From positions 1 to 53,857 of the forward strand of contig JANXEA010000009.1 of NCBI GenBank assembly GCA_025059045.1: a stretch of DNA of 53,857 nt. Reading direction: 5' to 3'. Under the pieces are notes generated by a model. That model searched no databases. It worked only from the letters and a program-made list of their open reading frames with translations, and was not told the origin of the DNA. Positions 45,928-53,318 of the stretch are shown here, piece by piece. The stretch's first letter is position 1. Each line of letters begins with the position of its first letter. Source of the stretch: Candidatus Bathyarchaeota archaeon. GTDB taxonomy: Archaea; Thermoproteota; Bathyarchaeia; Bathyarchaeales; DTEX01. Made by a program: the position numbers and the translations under genes.

Positions 45928-46960
45928 AGAAAAGACCTCTCCAGTACCTCTCTCTATATAGTCTTTTGCTTAAATCTACGTCAAAGAATTCTTCTATCGG
46001 AGCTAATATTTCAGGCGTCTTTTCATAAACCGTTCTCGCGGTATTAAGCACCACTTCGAATCCTTTTCTCGTCATTTTTCCCAGAGGCCGCCTACATGGC
46101 CCTGCAGGCATACCTAGAAGATTCATTAGAGTCTTGTAGGGCAGGGGGTTCCTAGCTCTGCATTGTACGGGCCCATATGGCGTCTCTTCTTCTGTCCTAA
46201 CCGTGACAATTGAGAATAGTGGCTTAAGTATTGAATTCTGTCTTTCAAACTCTGTCATATTACCTTCTAATGCCGTTCGGGTAAACTTTTGTACTGGACC
46301 AGGGGCCACATTGGAAGCGACTGAGATGACCCCGCTTGCCCGAATTGATTGATCCTTCATCATCTCGAATGTTTTGTCATCGTCCCCGGAGAGAATATCA
46401 AAATCTTCTCCACATAGCTTTCGTGTAAGTCTCATATTGTCAAGATTTCCAGTAGCCTCCTTCACCGCGTTTATATTGTCGAATTGTTTGTGAAGAATCG
46501 CTAAGTCCTGAGGAAGAAGTTGAGTCCCAGTTCTTCCGGGAATCACGTATGGAATGATTTGAACATCAGGGAACTCGGTTGCTATTGGTTCTATGTATTC
46601 CCTTCTTATCTCTAAGGAACTTGGACCATTATAATATGGGTCGACAAGAAGTATGCATTTCACGCCATATTCAGAAACTATCCTTGTCCCCTCAATTGAC
46701 TCCTGTGTATTATTGCTTCCTGTGCCACCGATAGCAAGACATTTTTCTCCGCAGAGATCATAGACCATTTCTATGACTTTTAAATGTTCTTTCCATGTTA
46801 ATGTGGGACTCTCGCCAGTCGTTCCTACGGCAAGTATCCCACTGACACCCTGCTCTATCTGGAATTCTACAAGTCTCTTCAGCCCATCATAATCAACTCT
46901 GCCATTCTTCGTCATAGGCGTTATTATCGCCGTATAACACCCTTTGAATCTGCTCTCCAA
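45920..46960 (-). CDS. dapA: 4-hydroxy-tetrahydrodipicolinate synthase family, enlarged
   Basis: DapA condenses pyruvate with aspartate semialdehyde, the first step committed to diaminopimelate. The aldolase signature is ILAVGTTGESPTLTWKEH; PYVIPGRTG carries the Tyr and INAVKEATGNLDN the Schiff-base Lys. I chose TTG 46960, seven bases after GAGGTG; another TTG at 46993 is possible. About 346 residues is some 50 more than typical DapA. The extra part is C-terminal (EKTPEILAPIEEFFDVDLSK onward). First gene of the operon, so the operator-like palindrome at 47021 would control the whole pathway. Because N-acetylneuraminate lyase/DapA relatives look alike, the call leans on the neighbours. Confidence 0.92.
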   Translation of the reverse strand: MESRFKGCYTAIITPMTKNGRVDYDGLKRLVEFQIEQGVSGILAVGTTGESPTLTWKEHLKVIEMVYDLCGEKCLAIGGTGSNNTQESIEGTRIVSEYGVKCILLVDPYYNGPSSLEIRREYIEPIATEFPDVQIIPYVIPGRTGTQLLPQDLAILHKQFDNINAVKEATGNLDNMRLTRKLCGEDFDILSGDDDKTFEMMKDQSIRASGVISVASNVAPGPVQKFTRTALEGNMTEFERQNSILKPLFSIVTVRTEEETPYGPVQCRARNPLPYKTLMNLLGMPAGPCRRPLGKMTRKGFEVVLNTARTVYEKTPEILAPIEEFFDVDLSKRLYRERYWRGLFYD

Positions 46961-47020
46961 CCATTTGCACCTCTTAGGTGAAAGGTTTGCCAATACATAT
47001 TTATTTTTTTCGTTCTTATT

Positions 47021-47035
47021 TTACGATAATCGTAA
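47021..47035. promoter_or_regulatory. 15-bp perfect palindrome upstream of the lysine operon
   Basis: TTACGATAATCGTAA is a perfect palindrome around one central base. It lies about 60 bases before the dapA start, just upstream of an AT-rich TATA-like stretch read on the minus strand (47004-47016). Position and symmetry suggest a regulator site; an Lrp/AsnC-type protein is a reasonable candidate. Confidence 0.5.
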
Positions 47036-47113
47036 CTTCCTAGACATTGATTAAATATACAATAATCCTTTTATCGATCTAAAACAAAAACAGATGTATT
47101 TCAAAACCCTAAA

Positions 47114-48316
47114 TTGCGGGGATACGGCTTGCGGACGGAGTGGTTTAATCAGGCACGTTTCGGGATGTTTATTCATTGGGGCCTTTACTCACTATTGGCT
47201 CGGGGTGAATGGGTTCGCTACCATGAGAGAATACCGTTTTCCGAGTATAGGCGACTAGCATCAAAGTTCAATCCAAGAAGATATCGACCAGAAGAGTGGG
47301 TCAACCTTGCACAAGAGGCAGGAATGAGATACATGGTTCTGACCGCGAGACATCACGATGGCTTTTCTTTGTTCGACAGCAAAGTCTCAGACTTCACCGC
47401 ACCGAAAACAGCAGCCAAACGCGACCTAGTGGCGGAATATGTCGAGGCATGCAGAAAAAACGGGATGAGAATAGGTTTCTATTATTCTCTCCTCGATTGG
47501 CGATTTAAAGCATACTTCGAAGGGCCTCAAAAAGATCCTGAGGGCTGGTCAAAATTTCTCGAATATGTTCATACACAAGTTAAAGAGCTCTGCACTAACT
47601 ATGGAAAGATTGACATATTATGGTATGATGGAGCCTGGCCATGGAGTGCTGAAGACTGGCGTTCAGCCGAGTTAAACGAGATGGTGAGGAGACTACAGCC
47701 AGATATCCTAATAAATGACCGATCGAAAATTCCTGGAGACTTTAGCACACCCGAGCAGAGGATATCTCCTCCGCCTGAACCAGACCGTATGTGGGAAACA
47801 TGCATGACGATGAATGATAACTGGGGATATTCGGCGGCGGATCGGAATTATAAAAGTGTGAGAAGGCTCATTATGAACCTTGTTCAGTGTGCCAAGGATG
47901 GAGGAAATTATCTTCTCAACGTCGGTCCAAAGGCCGATGGAACGATTCCTACAGAATCCATTACAAGATTAAAGAAGATTGGTAAATGGATGAGGGCAAA
48001 TGGCGAGTCAGTTTATGGAACAGAAAGATGCTGCCAATTCTCAAACACAGTCGGTTTAATGACGGCGAAGGGCAATATTGCCTATCTCCATGTTTTTCGT
48101 TGGCCAGGAAGTAAAATAACAATTTCCTGCGTGAAGAATAAAGTCTTATCAGCGAAACTACTAGCAAACGGAGAAAAAGTCAAGTTCGAGCAGATGGAAG
48201 ACCGAGTTACATTTAGGAACCTGCCCAAAAAAGCACCAGACCCATTGGATAGTGTGATATCTATTGAATTTGATGGCAAACCAGAAGCTCTACCCCACTT
48301 TCGTTACATTCCATGA
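47114..48316 (+). CDS. GH29 alpha-L-fucosidase family glycosidase, short form
   Basis: This is a second GH29 enzyme, clearly distinct from the one at 1.9 kb. N-terminal WFNQARFGMFIHWGLYSLLA, then VLTARHHDGFSLFDSKVSDF, GKIDILWYDGAWPW (nucleophile Asp) and GGNYLLNVGPKADGTIP are family hallmarks. The fold ends with a short beta domain near residue 310-400. At about 400 residues it is shorter than the first copy and has no signal peptide. Start codon is uncertain: TTG 47114 or TTG 47129 (MRTEWFNQARF). It is divergent from the lysine operon; the 120-base gap carries AT-rich promoter-like sequence. Confidence 0.88.
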   Translation: MRGYGLRTEWFNQARFGMFIHWGLYSLLARGEWVRYHERIPFSEYRRLASKFNPRRYRPEEWVNLAQEAGMRYMVLTARHHDGFSLFDSKVSDFTAPKTAAKRDLVAEYVEACRKNGMRIGFYYSLLDWRFKAYFEGPQKDPEGWSKFLEYVHTQVKELCTNYGKIDILWYDGAWPWSAEDWRSAELNEMVRRLQPDILINDRSKIPGDFSTPEQRISPPPEPDRMWETCMTMNDNWGYSAADRNYKSVRRLIMNLVQCAKDGGNYLLNVGPKADGTIPTESITRLKKIGKWMRANGESVYGTERCCQFSNTVGLMTAKGNIAYLHVFRWPGSKITISCVKNKVLSAKLLANGEKVKFEQMEDRVTFRNLPKKAPDPLDSVISIEFDGKPEALPHFRYIP

Positions 48317-48418
48317 AAATCTGCCAGACAAAGGATTCAAAAAATGCAAATTCATTAAAGATGAGAAAATAGAGTTCACGATATAAAAAATGATGAGCCA
48401 TAGTTGAACTTATTATCT

Positions 48419-49066
48419 CTATTGTTTAACAAGCACAATAACATTGGGCAGTTCTTTTTCTTTGTTAGGATAAGTAACTCGAATTACATCCTTAAATCCG
48501 AACTGAGGGTCATCTTTAGTGAGGTTAAATATAGCCTTATAACGCGAGGTTCCAGCTGTATCTTCGAAGATAAGAACAGTCCCATTTACGGTAACATTAT
48601 AGGTGCCTCCAGGAAATTCGGCAGTCAAATATGTACCATAAAAAGGAGTTGGACCATAATAAGCGCCAGCAACACGGGGGTGGGGGAGCGGCAGTTGGGG
48701 CGGATAATTCGGACCTAAGGTGCAATTTGGGGCCAACCGAAAGCTTTTAATCTCAACCCACCCTTGCTCAACATAAACTTCGCTGCCAACATGCTCTATT
48801 ATTAGGCAGAAGTAAGCTTCATACTCAGTCCATCTCTCTCCGCTCACCGGATCAATCGAATAATACTTTATAAGGTATGGAGAACGCCAGTAACCATCAA
48901 ATGGTCCTTCATTCAAACTCTCAGCCCTAAATAAGGTCAATTGCGTCGAAACTACATAGAACATAAATGCTAAGAAGAACAATAAGATAAAAAGAATACT
49001 CTTTCTATTAAATGAGAAACTTTCTTTTGGTTTATCTTTGGCATCTGAGACTTCACTGTCGAACAT
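48419..49066 (-). CDS. Membrane-anchored exported protein, unknown function
   Basis: A charged N-terminus (~22 residues) precedes one membrane helix, SILFILLFFLAFMFYVVSTQ, around residues 24-44. The remaining ~170 residues are beta-rich and outside the cell, with proline/tyrosine-rich stretches (YPPQLPLPHPRVAGAYYGPT) and several Asn-X-Ser/Thr glycosylation-type sites (NVTVNGT, NCT, NLT). I recognise no family. The composition suggests a surface protein. Convergent with the GH29 gene. Confidence 0.65.
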   Translation of the reverse strand: MFDSEVSDAKDKPKESFSFNRKSILFILLFFLAFMFYVVSTQLTLFRAESLNEGPFDGYWRSPYLIKYYSIDPVSGERWTEYEAYFCLIIEHVGSEVYVEQGWVEIKSFRLAPNCTLGPNYPPQLPLPHPRVAGAYYGPTPFYGTYLTAEFPGGTYNVTVNGTVLIFEDTAGTSRYKAIFNLTKDDPQFGFKDVIRVTYPNKEKELPNVIVLVKQ

Positions 49067-49168
49067 TTTTTTTCCCTATTCGCTTGAAAAACTATATTTT
49101 GATTCAAAGTTATAAGTTTCTCCTTTCGATTCACGAATCTTAATCTAATTTCATTTTGACCGGTACGA

Positions 49169-49195
49169 TTTTCGCAAAGATTTTTATTGCGAAAA
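49169..49195. promoter_or_regulatory. Inverted repeat overlapping the TATA box of the Lrp/AsnC gene
   Basis: TTTTCGCAA (49169-49177) and TTGCGAAAA (49187-49195) form perfect 9-base arms around a 9-base AT-rich spacer (AGATTTTTA) that looks like the TATA box. It ends 16 bases before the GTG start of the regulator, the classic arrangement for autoregulation in this family. Binding is inference. Confidence 0.6.
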
Positions 49196-49211
49196 ATGGT
49201 TATCATAACTT

Positions 49212-49604
49212 GTGGATTCTATTGATTATGAGATTTTAAAGATTCTCAAGAAGGATGCCAGAATAAAATATGTTACAATCGCAAAGATTGTTGGTCTTAG
49301 TGAAGGAGCTGTTAGGAGAAGAATAAAGAAAATGTTGCAGGAGAGAGTTATCAGAAGATTTACAATCGAGACCCCACTTGGGTTTGAGGGGATAGTACTA
49401 ATTAGGACAGAGCCTACTAGGACCAAGGATGTCGTGGCAAAATTAAGGAAAATTGCCGATAAGGTTTTTGAGGTTTCTGGAAGCCATGATATAGCGGTAT
49501 TCATACAGGCAGATACGATGGAAGATCTTAATAGAAAGATAGATGATATAAGGAGGATTCCCGCAGTCCTAAATACCAACACCCTTATAAAATTGAAGGA
49601 TTAG
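49212..49604 (+). CDS. Lrp/AsnC family transcription regulator
   Basis: This is a 130-residue DNA-binding regulator. Residues 1-50 are the winged helix-turn-helix (DYEILKILKKDARIKYVTIA, GLSEGAVRRRIKKML). Residues 60-130 form the RAM/ACT-like domain (VLIRTEPTRTKDVVAKLRKI, FEVSGSHDIAVFIQA) that binds amino acids and makes octamers. The start is GTG 49212. The perfect inverted repeat just upstream suggests autoregulation. It converges with the tyrA-chorismate mutase pair and lies 2 kb from the lysine operon, so control of amino-acid genes is plausible. Confidence 0.88.
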   Translation: MDSIDYEILKILKKDARIKYVTIAKIVGLSEGAVRRRIKKMLQERVIRRFTIETPLGFEGIVLIRTEPTRTKDVVAKLRKIADKVFEVSGSHDIAVFIQADTMEDLNRKIDDIRRIPAVLNTNTLIKLKD

Positions 49605-49608
49605 AAAC

Positions 49609-50469
49609 TCAAAGCGCATTTAGGGCTTTGTACATCCGCTCATATGCGCTTGAGAACTTTTCATCCTTTGCTAGATTCTCACGTATGTCAATGCATATTC
49701 TCTTAAAGCTGTCCAGATCTTTCTTATCAATTAAGTCCTTCATCATTCTAGCCCTATCAAAGAATTTCTCAAGAAACCTAATTGTATATGGGTTATCTGC
49801 CTGTAAATGGGCATAAAACGCTGGATCCTCGCTCATCACGCCCTCGCTTATCACCAGTTGAAGAGTGAATGTGGTTCCTCCAAGTCTTTTCAGGAGGTTT
49901 ATATCCTCCTCTATAATGGTAGATGCAAAAATGATGTTCACAAAGTGAGTTAGGGAGAGGGTTAACGCCATCACTTTGTCATGTTCCTCGGAATCAACAA
50001 TTATTAATTCCAAATCTGGAAAAAGATTCTTGGCCCTTACCAATTCACGCGATGATTCCTCTACGGGTATTAGCGCCGCTCTTCCACCTTTGAAGCTTTG
50101 GGCGCCAGGCCCGAATAATGGATGAAGAGATATCACGCAGACCCCCTTTCCCGCAATTCTTCGCAACTTCGGCATAATTCCAGATTTGACTGAAGATATC
50201 TCCACCAGTGTAGTTGAAGGTTTTATCCTTTGAGAAATTTCATCCAGCACGTAAGGCATAACATTAATCGGTGTCGAAAGAACTATAGTCTCAGCTGACT
50301 CAACAGCCGCTACGTTATTTTCAGCAAACATCGCCCCAATAGAATCAGCAAACAACTCGGCCTCGGCCTGTCTAATGTCGGATATGAGGACTTCAAATCC
50401 ACGGTCTATGAAGTACTTGCTGAGCAGTTTTCCCATTCTCCCAGCTCCGCCAATCACGGCTATTTTCAA
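49609..50469 (-). CDS. tyrA: Prephenate dehydrogenase
   Basis: TyrA oxidatively decarboxylates prephenate to 4-hydroxyphenylpyruvate on the way to tyrosine. The Rossmann opening is KIAVIGGAGRMGKLLSKYF, and VEISSVKSGIMPKLRRIA, CVISLHPLFGPGAQSFKGGR and LSLTHFVNIIFA mark the catalytic and helical dimer domain (~165-286). Its ATG overlaps the chorismate mutase stop by 4 bases, so the two enzymes of consecutive steps are made together, as separate chains and not as a fused T-protein. Confidence 0.92.
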   Translation of the reverse strand: MKIAVIGGAGRMGKLLSKYFIDRGFEVLISDIRQAEAELFADSIGAMFAENNVAAVESAETIVLSTPINVMPYVLDEISQRIKPSTTLVEISSVKSGIMPKLRRIAGKGVCVISLHPLFGPGAQSFKGGRAALIPVEESSRELVRAKNLFPDLELIIVDSEEHDKVMALTLSLTHFVNIIFASTIIEEDINLLKRLGGTTFTLQLVISEGVMSEDPAFYAHLQADNPYTIRFLEKFFDRARMMKDLIDKKDLDSFKRICIDIRENLAKDEKFSSAYERMYKALNAL

Positions 50470-50777
50470 CTCTGACCCCCCTTTCTCATTACCTCCTTTT
50501 GGACCTTTTTTGACTCAGCAATGAGTAGATTAAAAAGCCTCTCACAAAACTCTTCTTCTAAACAATATTCACGGCATCTTTTTAGAACTTCTTTTCTAAG
50601 ATCCTCTTCTATCCTCGAATCTTCTAGAGGAATCTTCTCCTTAGCTTTTATTTCGCCTATCTTTTTCGCAACCCTCAGTCTCTCTCCACACAACTTAAAG
50701 ATCTCGCAAGTAATCTCCTTCATTCTTCCCCTTAACTCATCCAATGTTCCTTCTTGACGCAAACCTGATTCTTCCAT
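50466..50777 (-). CDS. Chorismate mutase (AroQ type)
   Basis: This 103-residue all-helical enzyme converts chorismate to prephenate. The first helix (LRGRMKEITCEIFKLCGERL) and RVAKKIGEIKAKEKIPLEDS carry the Arg and Lys of the AroQ active site, and FCERLFNLLIAESKKVQKEV is the third helix. It begins at ATG 50777 and overlaps tyrA by 4 bases. An AT-rich TATA-like TTTTATAAATTTT precedes it on the minus strand near 50810-50822. Confidence 0.88.
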   Translation of the reverse strand: MEESGLRQEGTLDELRGRMKEITCEIFKLCGERLRVAKKIGEIKAKEKIPLEDSRIEEDLRKEVLKRCREYCLEEEFCERLFNLLIAESKKVQKEVMRKGGQS

Positions 50778-51099
50778 TAAACATTTACCTACAAATAATA
50801 GGTTCTCAAAATTTATAAAATTTAGAATTAAGGCAGCGTTTATTGCATATCTTTCAACGTAAATTATTTTAATAGCCCCTTAACAAGAGGATCTGATGCA
50901 TAAGTAAGATCAAATATGATATTGTAAGTCTTAATATCTTCACTCTTTATTGGTCAGAGGACTCTAAATAATTATCTAATAAAATAAGAGAAGACAAATA
51001 TTTTTATTATTTGATGGACCGTAACTGCCGGAAGGTAGTAATTTTTTTACATAAGTGCGAGACAGGATTTAACATACCTATTTCATTTTTATGCTTCTG
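50778..51099. other. AT-rich intergenic region without a supported gene
   Basis: About 320 bases between chorismate mutase and the RHH gene, both read on the minus strand. The right side is the chorismate mutase promoter area (near 50810). The rest is AT-rich with no open frame resembling protein, no tRNA and no repeated unit that I could find. Confidence 0.5.
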
Positions 51100-51297
51100 T
51101 CATTCCGAGCTTTCCTTTAATGCACCCTCATATTTCTCAAATAATAATTCAAGCGCCCTTCTGAATGCTTCAGCTCTACTCGAAAATATCCTTTTCACTT
51201 CAATAAGCTGCTCAAGTTTTCTTAGATACTCATTTGAGATGCCTAGCTTAACCACGATCTCCTCATAATCCTTTGTCTCGCTTTCTTTTTCTCCCAA
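51100..51297 (-). CDS. Small ribbon-helix-helix protein divergent from ftsZ1
   Basis: This is a 65-residue protein. EEIVVKLGISNEYLRKLEQL and SSRAEAFRRALELLFEKYEG fit a ribbon-helix-helix: strand, helix, turn and helix with the R-A-E-A-x-R pattern also present in the 56-residue RHH protein at 19.8 kb. It is read away from ftsZ1 across a 258-base gap containing nested palindromes. Start TTG 51297 has no clear ribosome site. It is probably a transcription regulator of itself and perhaps ftsZ1 (inference). Confidence 0.7.
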   Translation of the reverse strand: MGEKESETKDYEEIVVKLGISNEYLRKLEQLIEVKRIFSSRAEAFRRALELLFEKYEGALKESSE

Positions 51298-51377
51298 CGG
51301 TATTACCTCATCGGAGCTAATTCTACTAATTTATTTTTATCTTTTGTCTATATAAGGGTTGTTGAAAAGGAACCTTT

Positions 51378-51413
51378 CTAATAACTTTTTGGTTCACTAA
51401 AGTTATTAGTGAA
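51378..51413. promoter_or_regulatory. Two overlapping perfect palindromes between the RHH gene and ftsZ1
   Basis: The first has arms CTAATAACTTT (51378-51388) and AAAGTTATTAG (51399-51409), 11 bases each, spacer 10. The second has arms TTCACTAA (51393-51400) and TTAGTGAA (51406-51413), spacer 5. They share bases, so only one could form or be occupied at a time. The site is 80 bases upstream of the RHH start and about 140 upstream of ftsZ1. Operator role is inference. Confidence 0.55.
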
Positions 51414-51497
51414 TAAATCAATTTAATATACCTTTTAGCACTATCTTTTAATATAGAGTTCACCTTACGATAAACCAGGTGTTTACCTTTAGAAAAC

Positions 51498-51507
51498 CTT
51501 AAATACA
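51498..51507 (+). promoter_or_regulatory. TATA-like box for ftsZ1
   Basis: CTTAAATACA lies 48-57 bases before ATG 51555 in the gap upstream of ftsZ1. With the usual TATA-to-start spacing the transcript would have a leader of about 25-30 bases. Confidence 0.4.
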
Positions 51508-51554
51508 CATGATGTCACAGTATATGGCGATATAACAAAAATTGGGAAAAGGGT

Positions 51555-52688
51555 ATGCATATGGAGAAAAGTGTTGAAGAGATTGTAAAAAGAGCCGTTT
51601 CAGAAAAGACTATTGAGGATATTGCCAGAGAAGCTATTCCAGCAATTTCTGTGCTGGGCGTTGGTGGGGCAGGTTGCAACATTGTTTCATGGATGAAGGA
51701 GAAGGAAGTCGCTGGGGCTAAGATCTATGCATTGAATAGCGATGCAAAGCACTTAAGCATAACAAAGGCTGACAAAAGAGTTCTTCTGGGCTACAATGTT
51801 ACAGGCGGGCTTGGATGCGGAGGGTTCCCTGAGATGGGTTCGAAGGCAGCTGAGGAAAGCGCTGAGGAGATTGAGAGGCTCATCGCAGGGTCAGGCTTAG
51901 TATTCATTACAGCTGGTCTTGGAGGAGGAACAGGAACAGGCGCTTCACCAGTTGTAGCCAAGATTGCTAAGGACATGGGTGCACTGACGCTGGCTGTTGT
52001 CACAATTCCATTCCAAGTAGAACGTGCAAGACTTATTAAAGCAAAGGAAGGTCTCTCAAGGCTCGTAGAGGCTTGTGACGCAGTGATTGTGATAGACAAC
52101 AATAGACTGAGAAAGGTCGCTGGTAACCTTCCATTATCTGAGGCCTTTGGAGTTGCTAACGAGCTTATAGCGACGTTCATAAAGAATATCTCCGAAACAA
52201 TCGCGATTCCAAGCTTAGTTAACTTGGACTTTGCGGATCTCAAAGCGATCATGACTGGAAGCGGAGTCTGCGCAATGGGGGTTGGAGAGGGAATGGGAGA
52301 CACAAAGGTTGAAGACTCAATCGAGAAGGCGCTTAATACACAGCTACTCGACATCGGTGACATAAAGAAATGTGAAGGAGCATTGGTACACATCGAGGGC
52401 GGCGACGATATGACATTAGAAGATGTTACGAGAGCAGGAGAGATTGTTGTGAACAGAATCTCGCCAACTGCAAGGGTTTCTTGGGGCGCACGTGTGAACA
52501 GCAAGATGCAGGGATCAATGAGAGCAACAGTGGTTCTGGCAGGTGTCGAAAGTCCGTTCCTAGTCGAGGGACTTGCCCCCTTCGGTGGACTTAAGCCGGC
52601 AGGAGAAAAACTGGAAGTAGAAGTGGCTAAGCAGCCTCCAGCGGAAGCGGAAAAGAAGAAAGGCCTATTTGGAAGAATGTTTGGTTAG
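51555..52688 (+). CDS. ftsZ1: Cell division GTPase FtsZ (second copy, FtsZ1-like)
   Basis: This second tubulin-fold FtsZ is clearly diverged from the 19988 gene. SVLGVGGAGCNIVSWMKEKE, the signature loop GLGGGTGTGASPVVAKIAKD and the T7 loop NLDFADLKAIM are intact, so it should bind and hydrolyse GTP. An extra N-terminal helix (EEIVKRAVSEKTIEDIAREA) precedes the GTPase. The tail has a PPAEAEKKKGLFGRMFG end, a linker plus basic-amphipathic peptide that could contact the membrane or a partner such as SepF; no sepF gene is in the window. ATG 51555 has AAAAGGGT upstream; ATG 51561 is also possible. Confidence 0.93.
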   Translation: MHMEKSVEEIVKRAVSEKTIEDIAREAIPAISVLGVGGAGCNIVSWMKEKEVAGAKIYALNSDAKHLSITKADKRVLLGYNVTGGLGCGGFPEMGSKAAEESAEEIERLIAGSGLVFITAGLGGGTGTGASPVVAKIAKDMGALTLAVVTIPFQVERARLIKAKEGLSRLVEACDAVIVIDNNRLRKVAGNLPLSEAFGVANELIATFIKNISETIAIPSLVNLDFADLKAIMTGSGVCAMGVGEGMGDTKVEDSIEKALNTQLLDIGDIKKCEGALVHIEGGDDMTLEDVTRAGEIVVNRISPTARVSWGARVNSKMQGSMRATVVLAGVESPFLVEGLAPFGGLKPAGEKLEVEVAKQPPAEAEKKKGLFGRMFG

Positions 52689-52695
52689 ATTTGGA

Positions 52696-52716
52696 GCTGC
52701 GGCTTTTAGCCGCAGC
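52696..52716 (+). terminator. GC-rich hairpin plus T-run after ftsZ1
   Basis: GCTGCGGCT (52696-52704) pairs perfectly with AGCCGCAGC (52708-52716) around a TTT loop. ATTTTT follows at 52721-52725. It lies 8 bases after the ftsZ1 stop and ahead of GAGGTG, the ribosome site of the next gene. It could terminate or attenuate transcription or protect the ftsZ1 3' end. Confidence 0.6.
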
Positions 52717-52737
52717 CCAGATTTTTGAGGTGAAAAA

Positions 52738-52995
52738 ATGACAGATATAATAATCTCCGCGATTTTGGTGTTCGCCGTTATAGCTCTCGTAATCTTGATA
52801 GTAGCGACTTTCAAGGCTTTCAGGTCACCGACGATATTTTATGCTTCTGGAGAGAAGTCAGATGAATTAATCTCTAGGCTTAGCTGCCCAAGGTGTCGAT
52901 CTAGAAGTTTGAAGGCAAGCGGCCCCTACACAATTGAATGTGAAAGTTGCGGCTTCACCTTTAGCGTTGGAGTAGTGAAGGCTAGAGAAGCCTAA
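52738..52995 (+). CDS. Small membrane protein with zinc ribbon
   Basis: In this 85-residue protein, residues 1-28 are one membrane helix (DIIISAILVFAVIALVILIV). A short linker follows, then a zinc ribbon, SCPRCRSRSLKASGPYTIEC plus ESCGF, with four Cys in CxxC...CxxC spacing, facing the cytoplasm. I recognise no named family. ATG 52738 has GAGGTG seven bases upstream. It follows ftsZ1 after 49 bp, with a hairpin between them. A link to division is suggested only by position. Confidence 0.7.
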   Translation: MTDIIISAILVFAVIALVILIVATFKAFRSPTIFYASGEKSDELISRLSCPRCRSRSLKASGPYTIECESCGFTFSVGVVKAREA

Positions 52996-53318
52996 TTATT
53001 TCCCTCTATATTTTACAAAAAATTTTTTATTAAACTAATCACTATTAGAGAGTGTAATATTGGATGTTCTTGTTTAAGATGTAGGAATTTTTATAGTTAA
53101 TTTTAAATCGGTCTTTCTAGCTCTTTTATTGACATTTGAATCAAAGTTGGCGCATATGCATACGAAGCGATGTCCAAAATGTCTATTACCTGGTTACGGG
53201 GATCTGCACTACCGTTTATACTATTGAGATTAGTGCCAAAACTCCATACTGATCGATGCGAACTAGGTTTTTCTTCAAATCTTCCCCCAATAAAGTCGGA
53301 TTTGTCGGTGTGAGTTGC
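52996..53318. other. Intergenic region without a supported gene
   Basis: About 320 bases, AT-rich in the first half (TTTTTATAGTTAATTTTAAATC near 53090, promoter-like). A 23-codon frame (53156-53227) contains CPKC followed by a stop. It is too short to support as a gene and may be chance or a remnant. I see no RNA gene or repeat. Confidence 0.45.

Noticed and set aside
51791-52504. 237-residue frame antisense to ftsZ1
   Set aside because: Ser/Ala/Thr/Pro-rich translation typical of the complement of a GC-biased gene; no domain and no ribosome site.
53156-53227. 23-codon frame with CPKC
   Set aside because: Too short for a zinc ribbon and with only one Cys pair; no ribosome site seen.
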